DNA of 64,000 bases from a bacterium (GTDB lineage: Bacteria; Actinomycetota; Thermoleophilia; Solirubrobacterales; Solirubrobacteraceae): positions 1 to 64,000 of the forward strand of contig JAJPKQ010000037.1 of NCBI GenBank assembly GCA_021323635.1, given 5' to 3'. Below are positions 45,409 through 54,485 of the stretch, piece after piece; the stretch's first letter is position 1; every line of letters begins with the position of its first letter. Under the pieces are notes generated by a model. It worked only from the letters and a program-made list of their open reading frames with translations. It was not told where the DNA came from and searched no databases. The position numbers and the translations under genes were made by a program.

Positions 45409-45851
45409 AGCGCCTCTTTGCAGGCAAGCGCAAGTTCGCGCTGATCGCGGTGCTCGTGGTGCTGCTGGGCGCCGGCTACACGATGACCAAGCCGCACGCA
45501 AGCGTCACCCATAGAGTCAAGGGCACGCTCTACCAGCTGCCCAAGAGCTTCCTGATCAACTTGGGCGGCGGCCAGTTCGCCAAGCTTGACGTCGCGCTGA
45601 TCCTCTCTCCGGGCCAACCGTCAAGCGCCGAAGGCAGCGCGGCCGCAAGCGCCGGCGAAGAAAAGGGCACGCTGCCCGAGGAACCGCTGGTGCGCGCGAT
45701 CATCACCAACGCGATCACCGGCGTGCGCAGCGAAGCGCTGCTTGAAGAACGCGCACGCGTTGGCATTGAGCATCAGATCCTCAAACAGATCGACGAACGA
45801 ACCGATGTGAAGGTTGAATCTGTTCTCTTTCCCGACCTGACCGTGCAATAG
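45405..45851 (+). CDS. fliL: flagellar basal body-associated protein FliL
   Basis: 148-residue single-pass membrane protein that supports stator function. A short basic start, a membrane segment (~10-28), then an extracytoplasmic FliL domain with FLINLGGGQFAKLDVALIL and the C-terminal RTDVKVESVLFPDLTVQ. ATG 45405 overlaps the motB stop. Confidence 0.9.
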   Translation: MKRLFAGKRKFALIAVLVVLLGAGYTMTKPHASVTHRVKGTLYQLPKSFLINLGGGQFAKLDVALILSPGQPSSAEGSAAASAGEEKGTLPEEPLVRAIITNAITGVRSEALLEERARVGIEHQILKQIDERTDVKVESVLFPDLTVQ

Positions 45852-45859
45852 GAGCAGCA

Positions 45860-46315
45860 ATGTCAGACGCGACCGCATTCCAGCAGCTCTCCCCATCAGC
45901 CCCGGCGCAGACCGACGCCGAGGTCGACCTCACGCGCCTGGGCGAGATCCCGATGGAGCTCTCGGTTGAGATCGGACGCACCCACATGACCGTCGCCGAG
46001 GTGCTCGCGCTGCACATCGGCGCGATCGTCGCGCTCGAGCGCACCGCCGGCGAGGCGGCCGACCTGCTGGTCAACGGCACGCCGATCGCGCGCGGTGAAG
46101 TCGTCGTCGTCGAGGAGCGCTTTGGCCTGCGCATCACCGAGATCACGGAGGGCCCGCAGATGGCAGCCGGCGCCGATGAGGGCGCGGTCGTCGAGGCCGC
46201 AGCGGCGGCGGGCTCAGACGCCGAGCAGGATGTCGGCACCGCCCAGCCAGCGGTTGCGCAGGGCGCAGGCGGAGAGGCGCTCGAGGCGCAGGGCGCTGAG
46301 AGGATCGCAGCTTGA
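45860..46315 (+). CDS. fliN: flagellar motor switch protein FliN
   Basis: C-ring component with one SpoA domain (IPMELSVEIGRTHMTVAEVL, LLVNGTPIARGEVVVVEERF, LRITEI), residues ~25-105. An acidic Ala/Gly tail of ~45 residues follows. It is unusual that fliN precedes fliM. Overlaps fliM by 4 bases. Confidence 0.9.
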   Translation: MSDATAFQQLSPSAPAQTDAEVDLTRLGEIPMELSVEIGRTHMTVAEVLALHIGAIVALERTAGEAADLLVNGTPIARGEVVVVEERFGLRITEITEGPQMAAGADEGAVVEAAAAAGSDAEQDVGTAQPAVAQGAGGEALEAQGAERIAA

Positions 46316-47568
46316 GCGCGAGCGTCGCCGCAGGGGGGATCGCGGAGCGCCGCGGCGATGATCAGGCGCCGGCCGAGCAGATTCACTCGCTTGACTTCTC
46401 TCAGCCGACCAAGTTCAACCCCGAGCTGCGCCGACGCATAGCGCTGGTCCTCGGCCCCTTTTTGAAGTCCGCCGCCATGCGGCTCTCCGGCGAGCTGAAG
46501 GCCACCGTCGAGCTGCACCAGATCGACGCGCGCGAGGTCGCCTGGTCAGCCGCCCGCGGCTCGCTTCCCGAGGACGCCGCACTTGCCGAGATCAAGGTGC
46601 GACCGATCGGCGCCCAGATGCTGCTGGCGGCTGAGCTGCCCCTCCTGCTGCGCGGCATCGAGTGCCTGCTCGGCGGATCGGCGGCCTCGGCGCCGACCGA
46701 GCGGCGGCTGAGCGAGATCGACCTGGCTCTGATTGAAAGGCTGCTGGAGACGACCGTCGCGCAGCTCTCCCTTGCCTGGCGAGACCTCGGCGGGCTGGAG
46801 CTCGAGCTGGGCGAAGTCGATGTCGAGCACGAGCACGACGCAGGCGTCGAGGTGCATATGCGCGAACCGACCTACCTGATCGCAATCAACTTCCTGATTG
46901 CCGAGCTGCCTTCGAGGCTCTTCATCCTGGTGCCCTGGGCCGCAATCGATCCCGTGACCGCGAGCATCCTCGAGCAGGGGTCAAAGCCCGACGCGAACCC
47001 GCGCCACGCGCTGGCGCTGCGCCGCGGCCTTGCGAGCGTGCGGGTTCTGCTGCACGCGGAAGTCGGCGCCTGCCGCATGCCGGTCGCGCGCCTGAGCGCG
47101 CTGCGCGCCGGCGAGGTGCTGCGCCTGCAGGCCAAGGCCGACCAGGGCGTCCGCCTGCTTGCCGACCGCGTGGCGCTCGCCTACGGCACACCGGGACGAT
47201 CGGGCTCCTACAAGGCCCTCAAGCTGAGCGGCCCGGTGGCGCCCGCCCCCGGGCCGGCGCTGCTGCCGCCGCCCTCGCTGCGCGGCGCGCGCAGCGAGGC
47301 GAGCAGCGAGCGCACGCCTCCAGCCGTGCTGCTCGAGCGCATCGCGGCACTGCGCGGGGCAGACCTGCGCGTCTGGGCCGAGCTCGGTCGCGTTGAGCTC
47401 TCCCTGCAGACGGTGCTCTCGTTGCCACCAGGGGCCGTGATCGAGCTCGATGCCGCTGCCGAGGATCCGGTTGCGATCTACGCCAACGGCATGCGTCTGG
47501 CCTCCGGCTCGCTCTTCGTCACCGACGAGGGCGAGTGGGCGGTGCGGCTCGGCGACCCCGGCAGCTAA
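46312..47568 (+). CDS. fliM: flagellar motor switch protein FliM with a second SpoA domain
   Basis: C-ring protein, 418 residues. The middle domain is recognisable (KFNPELRRRIALVLGPF; RLSEIDLALIERLLETTVAQ; YLIAINFLIAELPSRLFIL). Two SpoA-type domains follow, at ~232-306 and ~340-415 (LRVWAELGRVELSLQTVLSL), so it looks like FliM fused to a FliN module. The N-terminal CheY-binding motif of the LSQxEIDxLL type is not seen. TTG 46312 overlaps the fliN stop (TTGA) and is the only plausible start before the conserved part. Confidence 0.88.
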   Translation: MSASVAAGGIAERRGDDQAPAEQIHSLDFSQPTKFNPELRRRIALVLGPFLKSAAMRLSGELKATVELHQIDAREVAWSAARGSLPEDAALAEIKVRPIGAQMLLAAELPLLLRGIECLLGGSAASAPTERRLSEIDLALIERLLETTVAQLSLAWRDLGGLELELGEVDVEHEHDAGVEVHMREPTYLIAINFLIAELPSRLFILVPWAAIDPVTASILEQGSKPDANPRHALALRRGLASVRVLLHAEVGACRMPVARLSALRAGEVLRLQAKADQGVRLLADRVALAYGTPGRSGSYKALKLSGPVAPAPGPALLPPPSLRGARSEASSERTPPAVLLERIAALRGADLRVWAELGRVELSLQTVLSLPPGAVIELDAAAEDPVAIYANGMRLASGSLFVTDEGEWAVRLGDPGS

Positions 47569-47592
47569 AGCGAAGCCGGCTGCTGCCGATTA
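47566..47592 (+). promoter_or_regulatory. sigma-28 promoter of the fliO-flhF operon
   Basis: TAAA (47566-47569, sharing the fliM stop codon), 15 bases, GCCGATTA (47585-47592). It fits the consensus at every core position. The fliO ATG is 47 bases downstream. Confidence 0.8.
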
Positions 47593-47639
47593 CCGGGGCG
47601 TCCCAACCCGGATGCTCCCAACCCGGAAACCGTCCCTCG

Positions 47640-48224
47640 ATGCGGAATGCGACATCGCAACTTCGCGCGGCTTGGCGCGTCGTGCTACCTGCCCTCACCC
47701 TGGCGATCCTGGGGCTCGGCTGCGTGGCCACGCCCGCTGTCGCGGCCTCGCTGATCGCGCACGCGCCATCTGAAGCTACGCCGCTCCACCTCGGCGGAGC
47801 GCCCGCGAGCGCGCATTCGAGCGGCTCGTCGGGCGCGAGCCTGGTGCGCACGATCGTCGGGCTGGCGATCGTGCTCGCGGTCATCTGGGGGCTGACCTGG
47901 GTGCTCAAGCAGTTCAAGGCCAGGGGCGCCGTCAAGGCAGGGGGCTCCGGCCTGCACGCGCTTGCGAGCCTGCCGCTGGGCTCAGGTCGATCGCTCGCGC
48001 TCGTGCGCGCCGGAAGCGACTTCGTCCTGCTCGGCGTGGCCGAGCACGGCGTCGTCCCGATTCACCGCTACAGCGAGGCTGAGGCGCGCGCCGCAGGGCT
48101 TCTCTGCCTCGATCAGAGCAACCCGCTGCTGGCAGAGGAGCTGACCGGCGGCGAGCTGCAGCTTCCCGCCACCGCATCGCAGTCGCTGCTTGACCGCGTG
48201 CGCCGCTGGACGGTCAGGGCATGA
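47640..48224 (+). CDS. fliO: flagellar biosynthetic protein FliO
   Basis: Scaffold for the FliP export gate. The 194-residue product has an N-terminal hydrophobic segment (VLPALTLAILGLGCV, ending AASL), a short linker, a second membrane segment (TIVGLAIVLAVIWGLTWVLK) and a cytoplasmic domain (LPLGSGRSLALVRAGSDFVL, the FliO beta motif). ATG 47640 is preferred; the frame extends further upstream through the promoter. Confidence 0.85.
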   Translation: MRNATSQLRAAWRVVLPALTLAILGLGCVATPAVAASLIAHAPSEATPLHLGGAPASAHSSGSSGASLVRTIVGLAIVLAVIWGLTWVLKQFKARGAVKAGGSGLHALASLPLGSGRSLALVRAGSDFVLLGVAEHGVVPIHRYSEAEARAAGLLCLDQSNPLLAEELTGGELQLPATASQSLLDRVRRWTVRA

Positions 48225-48243
48225 GGGCGCGCGGTGGCAGTCG

Positions 48244-48879
48244 ATGAGCATCTCCACCGGATCGGCGGTGCAGATCCTGCTTTTGGCGGGCGGCCTGACG
48301 CTGGTCCCAGCGGTGCTCTTCACCGTCACATCCTTCACACGCATCCTCGTCGTGCTGGGCTTCGTGCGCACCGCGATCGGCACCACCACCTCGCCGCCCA
48401 ATCAGGTGCTGGTCGGGATCGCCCTGTTCCTGACGCTGTTCGTGATGGCGCCCACGATCAACGCCGTACGCAAGGACGCGGTCGAACCGCTCGCTGCACA
48501 CAAGCTGAGCGCCGGCGCTGCGCTCGAACGGGCAGAGCTGCCGCTGCGCGAGTTCATGTTCAAGCAGACCCAGCCCGCCGATCTGGAGCTGTTCGTCAAC
48601 CTCGCCCACGAGAAGACCCCGCAGCGGCGCGCAGAAGTCCCGACCGACGTGCTGATCCCCGCCTTCATCGTCTCCGAGCTCAAGACCGCCTTCGAGATCG
48701 GGCTTTTGATCTTCCTGCCCTTCCTGATCATCGAACTTGTCGTCTCCTCGACGCTGATGTCGATGGGCATGATCATGCTCCCGCCGACATTCATCTCGCT
48801 GCCGTTCAAGCTGCTGCTGTTCGTGTTGATAGACGGCTGGGACCTCGTGATCAAGGCGCTCGTTCAGAGCTTCCACTGA
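48244..48879 (+). CDS. fliP: flagellar export gate protein FliP
   Basis: Core of the type III export pore, 211 residues, hydrophobic with four membrane segments. It matches FliP throughout: TSFTRILVVLGFVRTAIGT, TPPNQ-type SPPNQVLVGIALFLTLFVM, LIPAFIVSELKTAFEIGLL, and LISLPFK-type SLPFKLLLFVLIDGWDLV. The ATG at 48244 gives MSISTGSAV without a cleaved signal peptide, as usual in Gram-positives. Confidence 0.95.
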   Translation: MSISTGSAVQILLLAGGLTLVPAVLFTVTSFTRILVVLGFVRTAIGTTTSPPNQVLVGIALFLTLFVMAPTINAVRKDAVEPLAAHKLSAGAALERAELPLREFMFKQTQPADLELFVNLAHEKTPQRRAEVPTDVLIPAFIVSELKTAFEIGLLIFLPFLIIELVVSSTLMSMGMIMLPPTFISLPFKLLLFVLIDGWDLVIKALVQSFH

Positions 48880-48892
48880 GGCGCGATCTGCG

Positions 48893-49162
48893 ATGACTGC
48901 CGACAGCGCGATCAACCTGGGGATGCAGGCGCTGACGGTCGCCGTCGACGTCGGTGGCCCGTTGCTTGCCGCAAGCCTCCTGATCGGGCTGATCGTCTCC
49001 GTCTTCCAGGCGGCGACGCAGATCCAGGAGCAGATGCTGACCCTGATCCCCAAGCTCGTGGGCATCGTGCTGGTGATCATCGTGCTCGGGCCCTGGATGC
49101 TCGATCGCCTTACCTCGTACGCCACTTCGCTGTACAGCTCGATCCCAACCCTCGTCGGCTGA
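48893..49162 (+). CDS. fliQ: flagellar export gate protein FliQ
   Basis: 89-residue protein with two membrane helices (VDVGGPLLAASLLIGLIVSV; IPKLVGIVLVIIVLGPWML), as expected. The loop FQAATQIQEQMLTL is the family signature. Lies between fliP and fliR, sharing its last base with the fliR ATG. Confidence 0.95.
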   Translation: MTADSAINLGMQALTVAVDVGGPLLAASLLIGLIVSVFQAATQIQEQMLTLIPKLVGIVLVIIVLGPWMLDRLTSYATSLYSSIPTLVG

Positions 49163-49941
49163 TGCAGACGCTGCTTGCAAAGCTCTCCGGGGGCGAGCTG
49201 CTGGGCTTCATCCTCGTGCTCGCGCGCATCGGGCCGTTGTTTCTGATCGCTCCGGTCTTCTCGGCTCAAGCGCTCCCGGCGCGCGTCAAGACGGTCGCGG
49301 CCGCGGGCATATCGATCGGCCTGACGCCGGTGGCGCTGCACGGCCAGCAGCTGCCCGGCGGGGCGCTTGCGATCGGCGAGCTGATCGTCGAGAGCCTCCT
49401 GTGCGGGCTTGCCTTCGCCTTCACGCTGGCGGTGCTGTTTGCCGCCGTCGAATCGGCCGGCGCCTTCGTGGACTTCACCACCGGGCTCTCCTTCGGGAGG
49501 ACCGTGAACCCGGCGCTCGGCAACGAAGGGGGATCGATGTCGCTGCTCTACGGGATCATCGGCCTGCTTGTCTTCATCGTGATCGGCGGCATCGAGTGGA
49601 TGGTGCGGGGGATCGCACGCACCTTCACGCTGGTTCCGCTTACGCGCGCCCCACGGCTCGGATCGCTTGTCGGCGGCGCGGAGAGCGCCTTTGCCACCGT
49701 CTTCACCGCGGCGCTTGAGATCTGCGCGCCTGTGATCATCGCGATGGCGATCACGGATGTCGCCTTCGGCGTGCTCGCCCGCGTCGTCCCGCAGATGAAC
49801 GTCTTCGCGGTCGGCTTCCCGCTGAAGATCCTGATCGGCGTTCTGCTGGTCGGTGCGACGCTGCCCTTCCTCGGCAGCTGGATCTCTGAAGCACTCACCC
49901 AGAGCGTCGCCAGCGCGCTCGCGACCCTGCACGTGGCCTGA
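49162..49941 (+). CDS. fliR: flagellar export gate protein FliR
   Basis: 259-residue hydrophobic protein with about six membrane helices. Typical pieces: ARIGPLFLIAPVFSAQALPA, ESLLCGLAFAFTLAVLFAAV, and a PQMNVFAVGFPLKILIGVLL C-terminal stretch that is strongly conserved in FliR. Follows fliQ directly; flhB begins 4 bases after its stop. Confidence 0.95.
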   Translation: MQTLLAKLSGGELLGFILVLARIGPLFLIAPVFSAQALPARVKTVAAAGISIGLTPVALHGQQLPGGALAIGELIVESLLCGLAFAFTLAVLFAAVESAGAFVDFTTGLSFGRTVNPALGNEGGSMSLLYGIIGLLVFIVIGGIEWMVRGIARTFTLVPLTRAPRLGSLVGGAESAFATVFTAALEICAPVIIAMAITDVAFGVLARVVPQMNVFAVGFPLKILIGVLLVGATLPFLGSWISEALTQSVASALATLHVA

Positions 49942-49945
49942 GCCG

Positions 49946-51082
49946 ATGGCGGCCAGCGGTGAAAACCGGACCGAGAAGGCGACGCCGAAGCGCCGCGAGG
50001 ACGCACGCAAGCGCGGTCAGGTCGCGCGCTCGGCAGATCTCAGCGGTGCTGCGGTCTTGCTCGCCGGCATCCTTGCTATCTCAGCCTTCGGCAGCAACGG
50101 CGCCCAGGCGCTCGGCGACTTCATGCAGGTGAGCTTCGCGGCCATCACCAACCCGCAGGCCAACGGCTCCGGGCAGGGGCTGGCGGCGCTTGGCATGGAG
50201 GGCCTGCGGACACTGCTTGCCGTCGTCGCCCCGATCCTCGGCGCCTGCGCCGTGGCGGCGCTGCTCTCGCAGGCGCTGCAGGCCGGCGGACGGCTGCGCA
50301 TCAACCCGCTGCGCGTCGATCTGCGGCGCCTCTCGCCGGCAAAGGGGATCAGGAACCTCGTAGGGCCGAACACCCTCTTCGAAGCGCTGAAGGCGCTTGC
50401 CAAGACCGCTGCGGTCGGCCTCGTGGCGCTGCTTGCGCTGCTGCCCGACTTCACCGGGCTGCCGAGCAAGGTCGGCGCAGGCCCGCTTGCGATCGGCACG
50501 CTGGCGGGGTCAGGGGCGCTCGGCGTAGCCGAGCGTGCTGGCTTCGCCTACCTCTTGATCGGCGTGGTCGACTTTGCCTGGCGGCGCCATCGCATGGAGC
50601 GACAGCTGCGGATGACAAAGCAGGAGGTGCGCGAGGAGGCGCGCCAGCACTCGATCCCCACCGAGGTCCGCCAGGCGTTGCGGCGGCGAGCGCTTGCGCT
50701 GGCGCGCGTGCGCATGATGGCCGCTGTGCCGCAGGCCGATGTGGTGGTGACGAACCCGACCCACTACGCGGTCGCGCTGCGCTACGACGGCAGCCACCCG
50801 GCACCGGAGGTGGTCGCCAAGGGCCAGGAGCTCGTTGCGGCGCGCATCAGGGAGATAGCCCAAGAGAACGATGTCCCGGTGATCTCCGACCCGCCGCTTG
50901 CGCGCTCGCTCTACGCAAGCTGCGAGGTGGGCGACGTAATCCCTGCTGAGCTCTACATGGCCGTCGCACGGGTGCTTGCCTTTGTCTACCGCCTGGCCGG
51001 CCATCGCCGGGCAAGTGCGCCTGCGCGCACGACGATACGGCCGCAGAGGCTGCCCGCAGCGGCTGGCGGAGGTGTGCTGTGA
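49946..51082 (+). CDS. flhB: flagellar export switch protein FlhB
   Basis: Export gate subunit, 378 residues, with four membrane helices and a cytoplasmic C-domain. Autocleavage motif NPTH is at 270-273 (VVTNPTHYAVAL). The start KATPKRREDARKRGQVARS is typical, and the C-domain contains VISDPPLARSLYA. ATG 49946 is 4 bases after fliR. Proline-rich tail ends the protein. Confidence 0.95.
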   Translation: MAASGENRTEKATPKRREDARKRGQVARSADLSGAAVLLAGILAISAFGSNGAQALGDFMQVSFAAITNPQANGSGQGLAALGMEGLRTLLAVVAPILGACAVAALLSQALQAGGRLRINPLRVDLRRLSPAKGIRNLVGPNTLFEALKALAKTAAVGLVALLALLPDFTGLPSKVGAGPLAIGTLAGSGALGVAERAGFAYLLIGVVDFAWRRHRMERQLRMTKQEVREEARQHSIPTEVRQALRRRALALARVRMMAAVPQADVVVTNPTHYAVALRYDGSHPAPEVVAKGQELVAARIREIAQENDVPVISDPPLARSLYASCEVGDVIPAELYMAVARVLAFVYRLAGHRRASAPARTTIRPQRLPAAAGGGVL

Positions 51083-53121
51083 GCACGCTGCGGCGGGTGC
51101 TCGCCCACACCGACCTGCTTGCCGCCGCGGCGGTGCTGATCGTCGTCACGATGCTTGTCGTGCCGCTGCCCTCGGCGCTGATCGATCTCCTGATCACGCT
51201 CAATATCTCCGGCGGCCTGACCATCCTGGTGGCGACGATGTACGTCGGCAGCGCGCTCGAGTTCGCCGCCTTCCCGAGCCTGCTGCTGCTGACGACGATG
51301 TTCCGCCTGGCGATCAACGTCTCGGTGACGAGGCTGATCCTGACCACCGGCCAGGCGGGATCGGTCGTCCACGACTTCGGCGAATTCGTGGTCGGCGGCG
51401 ACGTCGTGATCGGCCTGGTCGTCTTCCTGATCCTGGTGGTGATCCAGTTTGTCGTCGTGACCTCGGGCGCGGGCCGCGTAGCGGAGGTCTCCGCACGCTT
51501 CACCCTCGATGCGATGCCGGGCAAGCAGATGGCGATCGACGCCGACCTCAACGCGGGCCTGATCACCGAAGAGCAGGCACGCAATCGCCGCGATGAAATC
51601 GCCCGCGAAGCGGACTTCTACGGCGCGATGGACGGCGCCTCGAAGTTCATCAAGGGCGATGCGATCGCTGCTGTGGTGATCACCGCGATCAACCTGATTG
51701 GCGGGATCGTCGTGGGGGTGCTGCAGCGCCATGTGGGCTTCACCGAAGCGACCCACACCTACTCGCTGCTGACTGTCGGCGACGGCCTCGCCGCCCAGAT
51801 CCCGGCGCTGCTGATCTCCGTGGCGACCGGCATCATCGTCACCCGCGCCACCTCCGAAAAGGATCTTGGCTCCGACATCGCCGCGCAGATCCTCGCCCAG
51901 CGCAAGGCACCGCTAGTCGCAGCCGGCGCGATCTGCCTCTTTGCCCTGATCCCGGGGCTGCCCACGCTCCCCTTCCTCTTTGTCGGCGCGATCCTCGGCG
52001 CGATCGGCTGGGCGCTGCGCCGCCAGGCGCAGCAGGAGGCGCTGGCGCCCGCCGAGGAGCAGCCCGCAGCCAAGCCCGCCGAGCGCGAGGAGTCGCTGCG
52101 CGCGCTCGCGGTCGACCCGCTTGAGCTCTCGATCGGCTTCGGGCTGGTGCCGCTCGTGGACGGCTCCGCCGGCGGCAACCTGGTGCGCCGGGTCTCGACG
52201 ATCCGCCGCCAGCTTGCAAGCGAGCTTGGCGTGATCGTCCCGCCGGTGCGCATCCACGACGAGCTCGGCCTCGATCCGCACGAGTACGTTGTCAAGGTGC
52301 GCGGCTCCGAGGTCGCGCGCTGGCGGATCATGCCCTCGCATCTGCTGGTGATGGACGCTCCTGGCGGTCGCGGGCCGCAAGGAATCGCCACCAACGAGCC
52401 GATCTACGGGCTGTCGGCACGCTGGGTGCACGAGTCCGCGCGCGCGGAGGCCGAGGCCGCCGGCTGCACCGTCGTCGACCCGGAGTCCGTGATCGTCACC
52501 CATCTGACCGAGACGATCCGCGCTCACGCAGCGGAGCTGATCAGCCGCCAGGACGTGAAGAGCCTGCTTGATCAGCTAAAGCAATCGAACGCTGCTGTCG
52601 TTGAGGAAATTGTGCCGGATGTTCTTACAGTCGGCGAGATTCAGCGGGTGCTCCAGGGCCTGCTCTCAGAGGGCGTTGCAATCCGCGACCTCTCTGCGAT
52701 TCTCGAAGCAATTGGCGACAAGGCGCGCCTCACCCGCGACACCGCGCTGCTCACCGAGTACGCCCGTCAGGCGCTCGGCCGCGCGATCGTCGCGCCGCAT
52801 CTGGACGAGCAGATGCGCCTGCGCGCGCTCACGCTCGATCCGGCGATCGAGCAGGAGATGGCAGGCGCGCTCGCGCAGGGGCCCGAGGGCGAGCTGCTGG
52901 CGATGGAGCCCTCGCGCGCCCAGGCGATCGTCGCAGCGCTGCGCGCGCAGGTGGAGCGCGCTAGCGCCCGTGGCGTGCGCCCGGTGCTGCTCTGCTCGGC
53001 ACGCCTGCGCAGGCACCTGCACCGCCTGATCGCACAGGTCCAGCCGCACCTTCCCGTCTGCTCATACAACGAGCTTGCACCCGGCATCAACATCGAGACG
53101 ATTGGAGTGATCAGCGCATGA
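51079..53121 (+). CDS. flhA: flagellar export gate protein FlhA
   Basis: Largest export gate component, 680 residues, with about eight membrane helices in residues 1-320 and a cytoplasmic ring domain beyond ~350 that docks chaperones. Landmarks: GGLTILVATMYVGSALEF, FTLDAMPGKQMAIDADLNAG, GAMDGASKFIKGDAIAA, and EILITHL-like SVIVTHLTETIRAHAAELI. GTG 51079 overlaps flhB. Overlaps flhF by 4 bases. Confidence 0.95.
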   Translation: MSTLRRVLAHTDLLAAAAVLIVVTMLVVPLPSALIDLLITLNISGGLTILVATMYVGSALEFAAFPSLLLLTTMFRLAINVSVTRLILTTGQAGSVVHDFGEFVVGGDVVIGLVVFLILVVIQFVVVTSGAGRVAEVSARFTLDAMPGKQMAIDADLNAGLITEEQARNRRDEIAREADFYGAMDGASKFIKGDAIAAVVITAINLIGGIVVGVLQRHVGFTEATHTYSLLTVGDGLAAQIPALLISVATGIIVTRATSEKDLGSDIAAQILAQRKAPLVAAGAICLFALIPGLPTLPFLFVGAILGAIGWALRRQAQQEALAPAEEQPAAKPAEREESLRALAVDPLELSIGFGLVPLVDGSAGGNLVRRVSTIRRQLASELGVIVPPVRIHDELGLDPHEYVVKVRGSEVARWRIMPSHLLVMDAPGGRGPQGIATNEPIYGLSARWVHESARAEAEAAGCTVVDPESVIVTHLTETIRAHAAELISRQDVKSLLDQLKQSNAAVVEEIVPDVLTVGEIQRVLQGLLSEGVAIRDLSAILEAIGDKARLTRDTALLTEYARQALGRAIVAPHLDEQMRLRALTLDPAIEQEMAGALAQGPEGELLAMEPSRAQAIVAALRAQVERASARGVRPVLLCSARLRRHLHRLIAQVQPHLPVCSYNELAPGINIETIGVISA

Positions 53122-54485
53122 GCGAGCAAGGCAACATCACAGCTCCCAGCAGTACCATGAACGGCGCAGCCGGTGCCGATGCAAGCGCGTCGGCGCGCGA
53201 CGCCAAGACGCGCCTCTACCGCGGACGGGACATCGCCGAGCTGATCCCCCGCATTCAGGCTGAGCTGGGCGGCGATGCAGTCGTGGTCGGGCGACGCAGC
53301 GGTCTGGAGGGAGGCATCGCGGGCTTCTTCCAGCGACCCTTCGTCGAGCTTGAAGCGCGCCCGGGAGCGGCCACGATCGACATCACCGACGGCGAGCGCG
53401 CGCTGCCTGAGCCCGACGGCGCAGCGCACCTAGAGCAATCCGCAATGCCGGGCGACCCTGAAGCAGAGCCGGCCGGCAGACTCGGGCGCGCGGACGCAGG
53501 GCCGCTCGATCGGCCATCAGCGCAGCGCGACAATCACGGTGAAGGGCCGCTGCCCTTCGAGGCCGCGCTTGCGGTCGTCCAGAGCGCGCTTGAGGCAGAC
53601 GGCGGGGAGCCAGGCCAGACCGCCCCCTGGTCGCCCGCGCCCGGCGCCGAGCCCCCGGATGAGAGCCTCCAGACTCAGCTTGCCTCAACGCCGATCGCAA
53701 GCGCGCACCCTCCCTCCCCACCACTGCCGCACCACAGCAGAGCGGCTCAGAGGCTGGTGGCTGAGCTCTGTGCTGCCGGCTTCAGCGAGGAGCTTGCCCA
53801 CGAGCTGATTGGGCGCAGCGAAGCTCACCTGCTCCCGCTGGCGCCGCGCACAAGCCTGCGCAGGGCACTGCGCGTGACGCTTGCGCGCTCCATCCCCCAG
53901 CTGCCGCCGCCGCCTGCCGCCGGGGCTCTGATCGTCGTGATCGGGCCGGGCGGCTCCGGCAAGACAACGCTGCTGCGGGCGCTCCAGCGGTGCTATGAGG
54001 AGGCGGGCAAGATGGCGGTCAACTGCGCAGCGATCGCCGCGACGGGCCCGGGCGGGGCGCTGCGGCTTGATCGCGGTGGCAACGGCTCGCTTGCGCTCAC
54101 GAGCAAGCAGGCACGGAGCGTGCTGGAACGGGAGCGCACAAATGCTCTCGCACTCCTCGACACACCGCCGCTCTCGGCCGCAAGCGGGGCGCAGGTGCGC
54201 GAGCTCGCCCGCTTCCTCCATGGTCTTGCGCCCGAGCGTGTGCTTGTTGCGCTGCCCGTAACGCTCTCGCTCGCGGCGGCCAGCAAGCTGCTCTCAGCGC
54301 TGAAGCCGCTTGGCGTCAACGCGGCGGCGTTCTCGCACGCCGATGAGAGCGACCAGCTCGGCGTTGCGCTCGAGGCCGCCTGCCGCTTTCAGCTGGCGCC
54401 GGAGCTGCTGCTCGCCGCCGGTGGCGAGCGAGCGTCGCTGCAGCGCATCGACGCCCGAAGCATTGCGGAGCGGCTGCTGCCATGA
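53118..54485 (+). CDS. flhF: FlhF-like SRP-family GTPase, divergent
   Basis: FlhF normally sets flagellar position and number. The 455-residue product has an FlhF-type N-terminus (YRGRDIAELIPRIQAELGGD, VVVGRRSGLEGG), a long disordered Pro/Ala/Glu linker, and a C-terminal NG-type domain with P-loop GPGGSGKTT (276-284). Downstream GTPase motifs are degraded: the usual DTAGR is LLDTPPLSA, and no TKxD guanine motif is seen (FSHADESD). It might bind nucleotide poorly. Located after flhA, as is usual. No partner FlhG/MinD gene is present here. Confidence 0.82.
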   Translation: MSEQGNITAPSSTMNGAAGADASASARDAKTRLYRGRDIAELIPRIQAELGGDAVVVGRRSGLEGGIAGFFQRPFVELEARPGAATIDITDGERALPEPDGAAHLEQSAMPGDPEAEPAGRLGRADAGPLDRPSAQRDNHGEGPLPFEAALAVVQSALEADGGEPGQTAPWSPAPGAEPPDESLQTQLASTPIASAHPPSPPLPHHSRAAQRLVAELCAAGFSEELAHELIGRSEAHLLPLAPRTSLRRALRVTLARSIPQLPPPPAAGALIVVIGPGGSGKTTLLRALQRCYEEAGKMAVNCAAIAATGPGGALRLDRGGNGSLALTSKQARSVLERERTNALALLDTPPLSAASGAQVRELARFLHGLAPERVLVALPVTLSLAAASKLLSALKPLGVNAAAFSHADESDQLGVALEAACRFQLAPELLLAAGGERASLQRIDARSIAERLLP

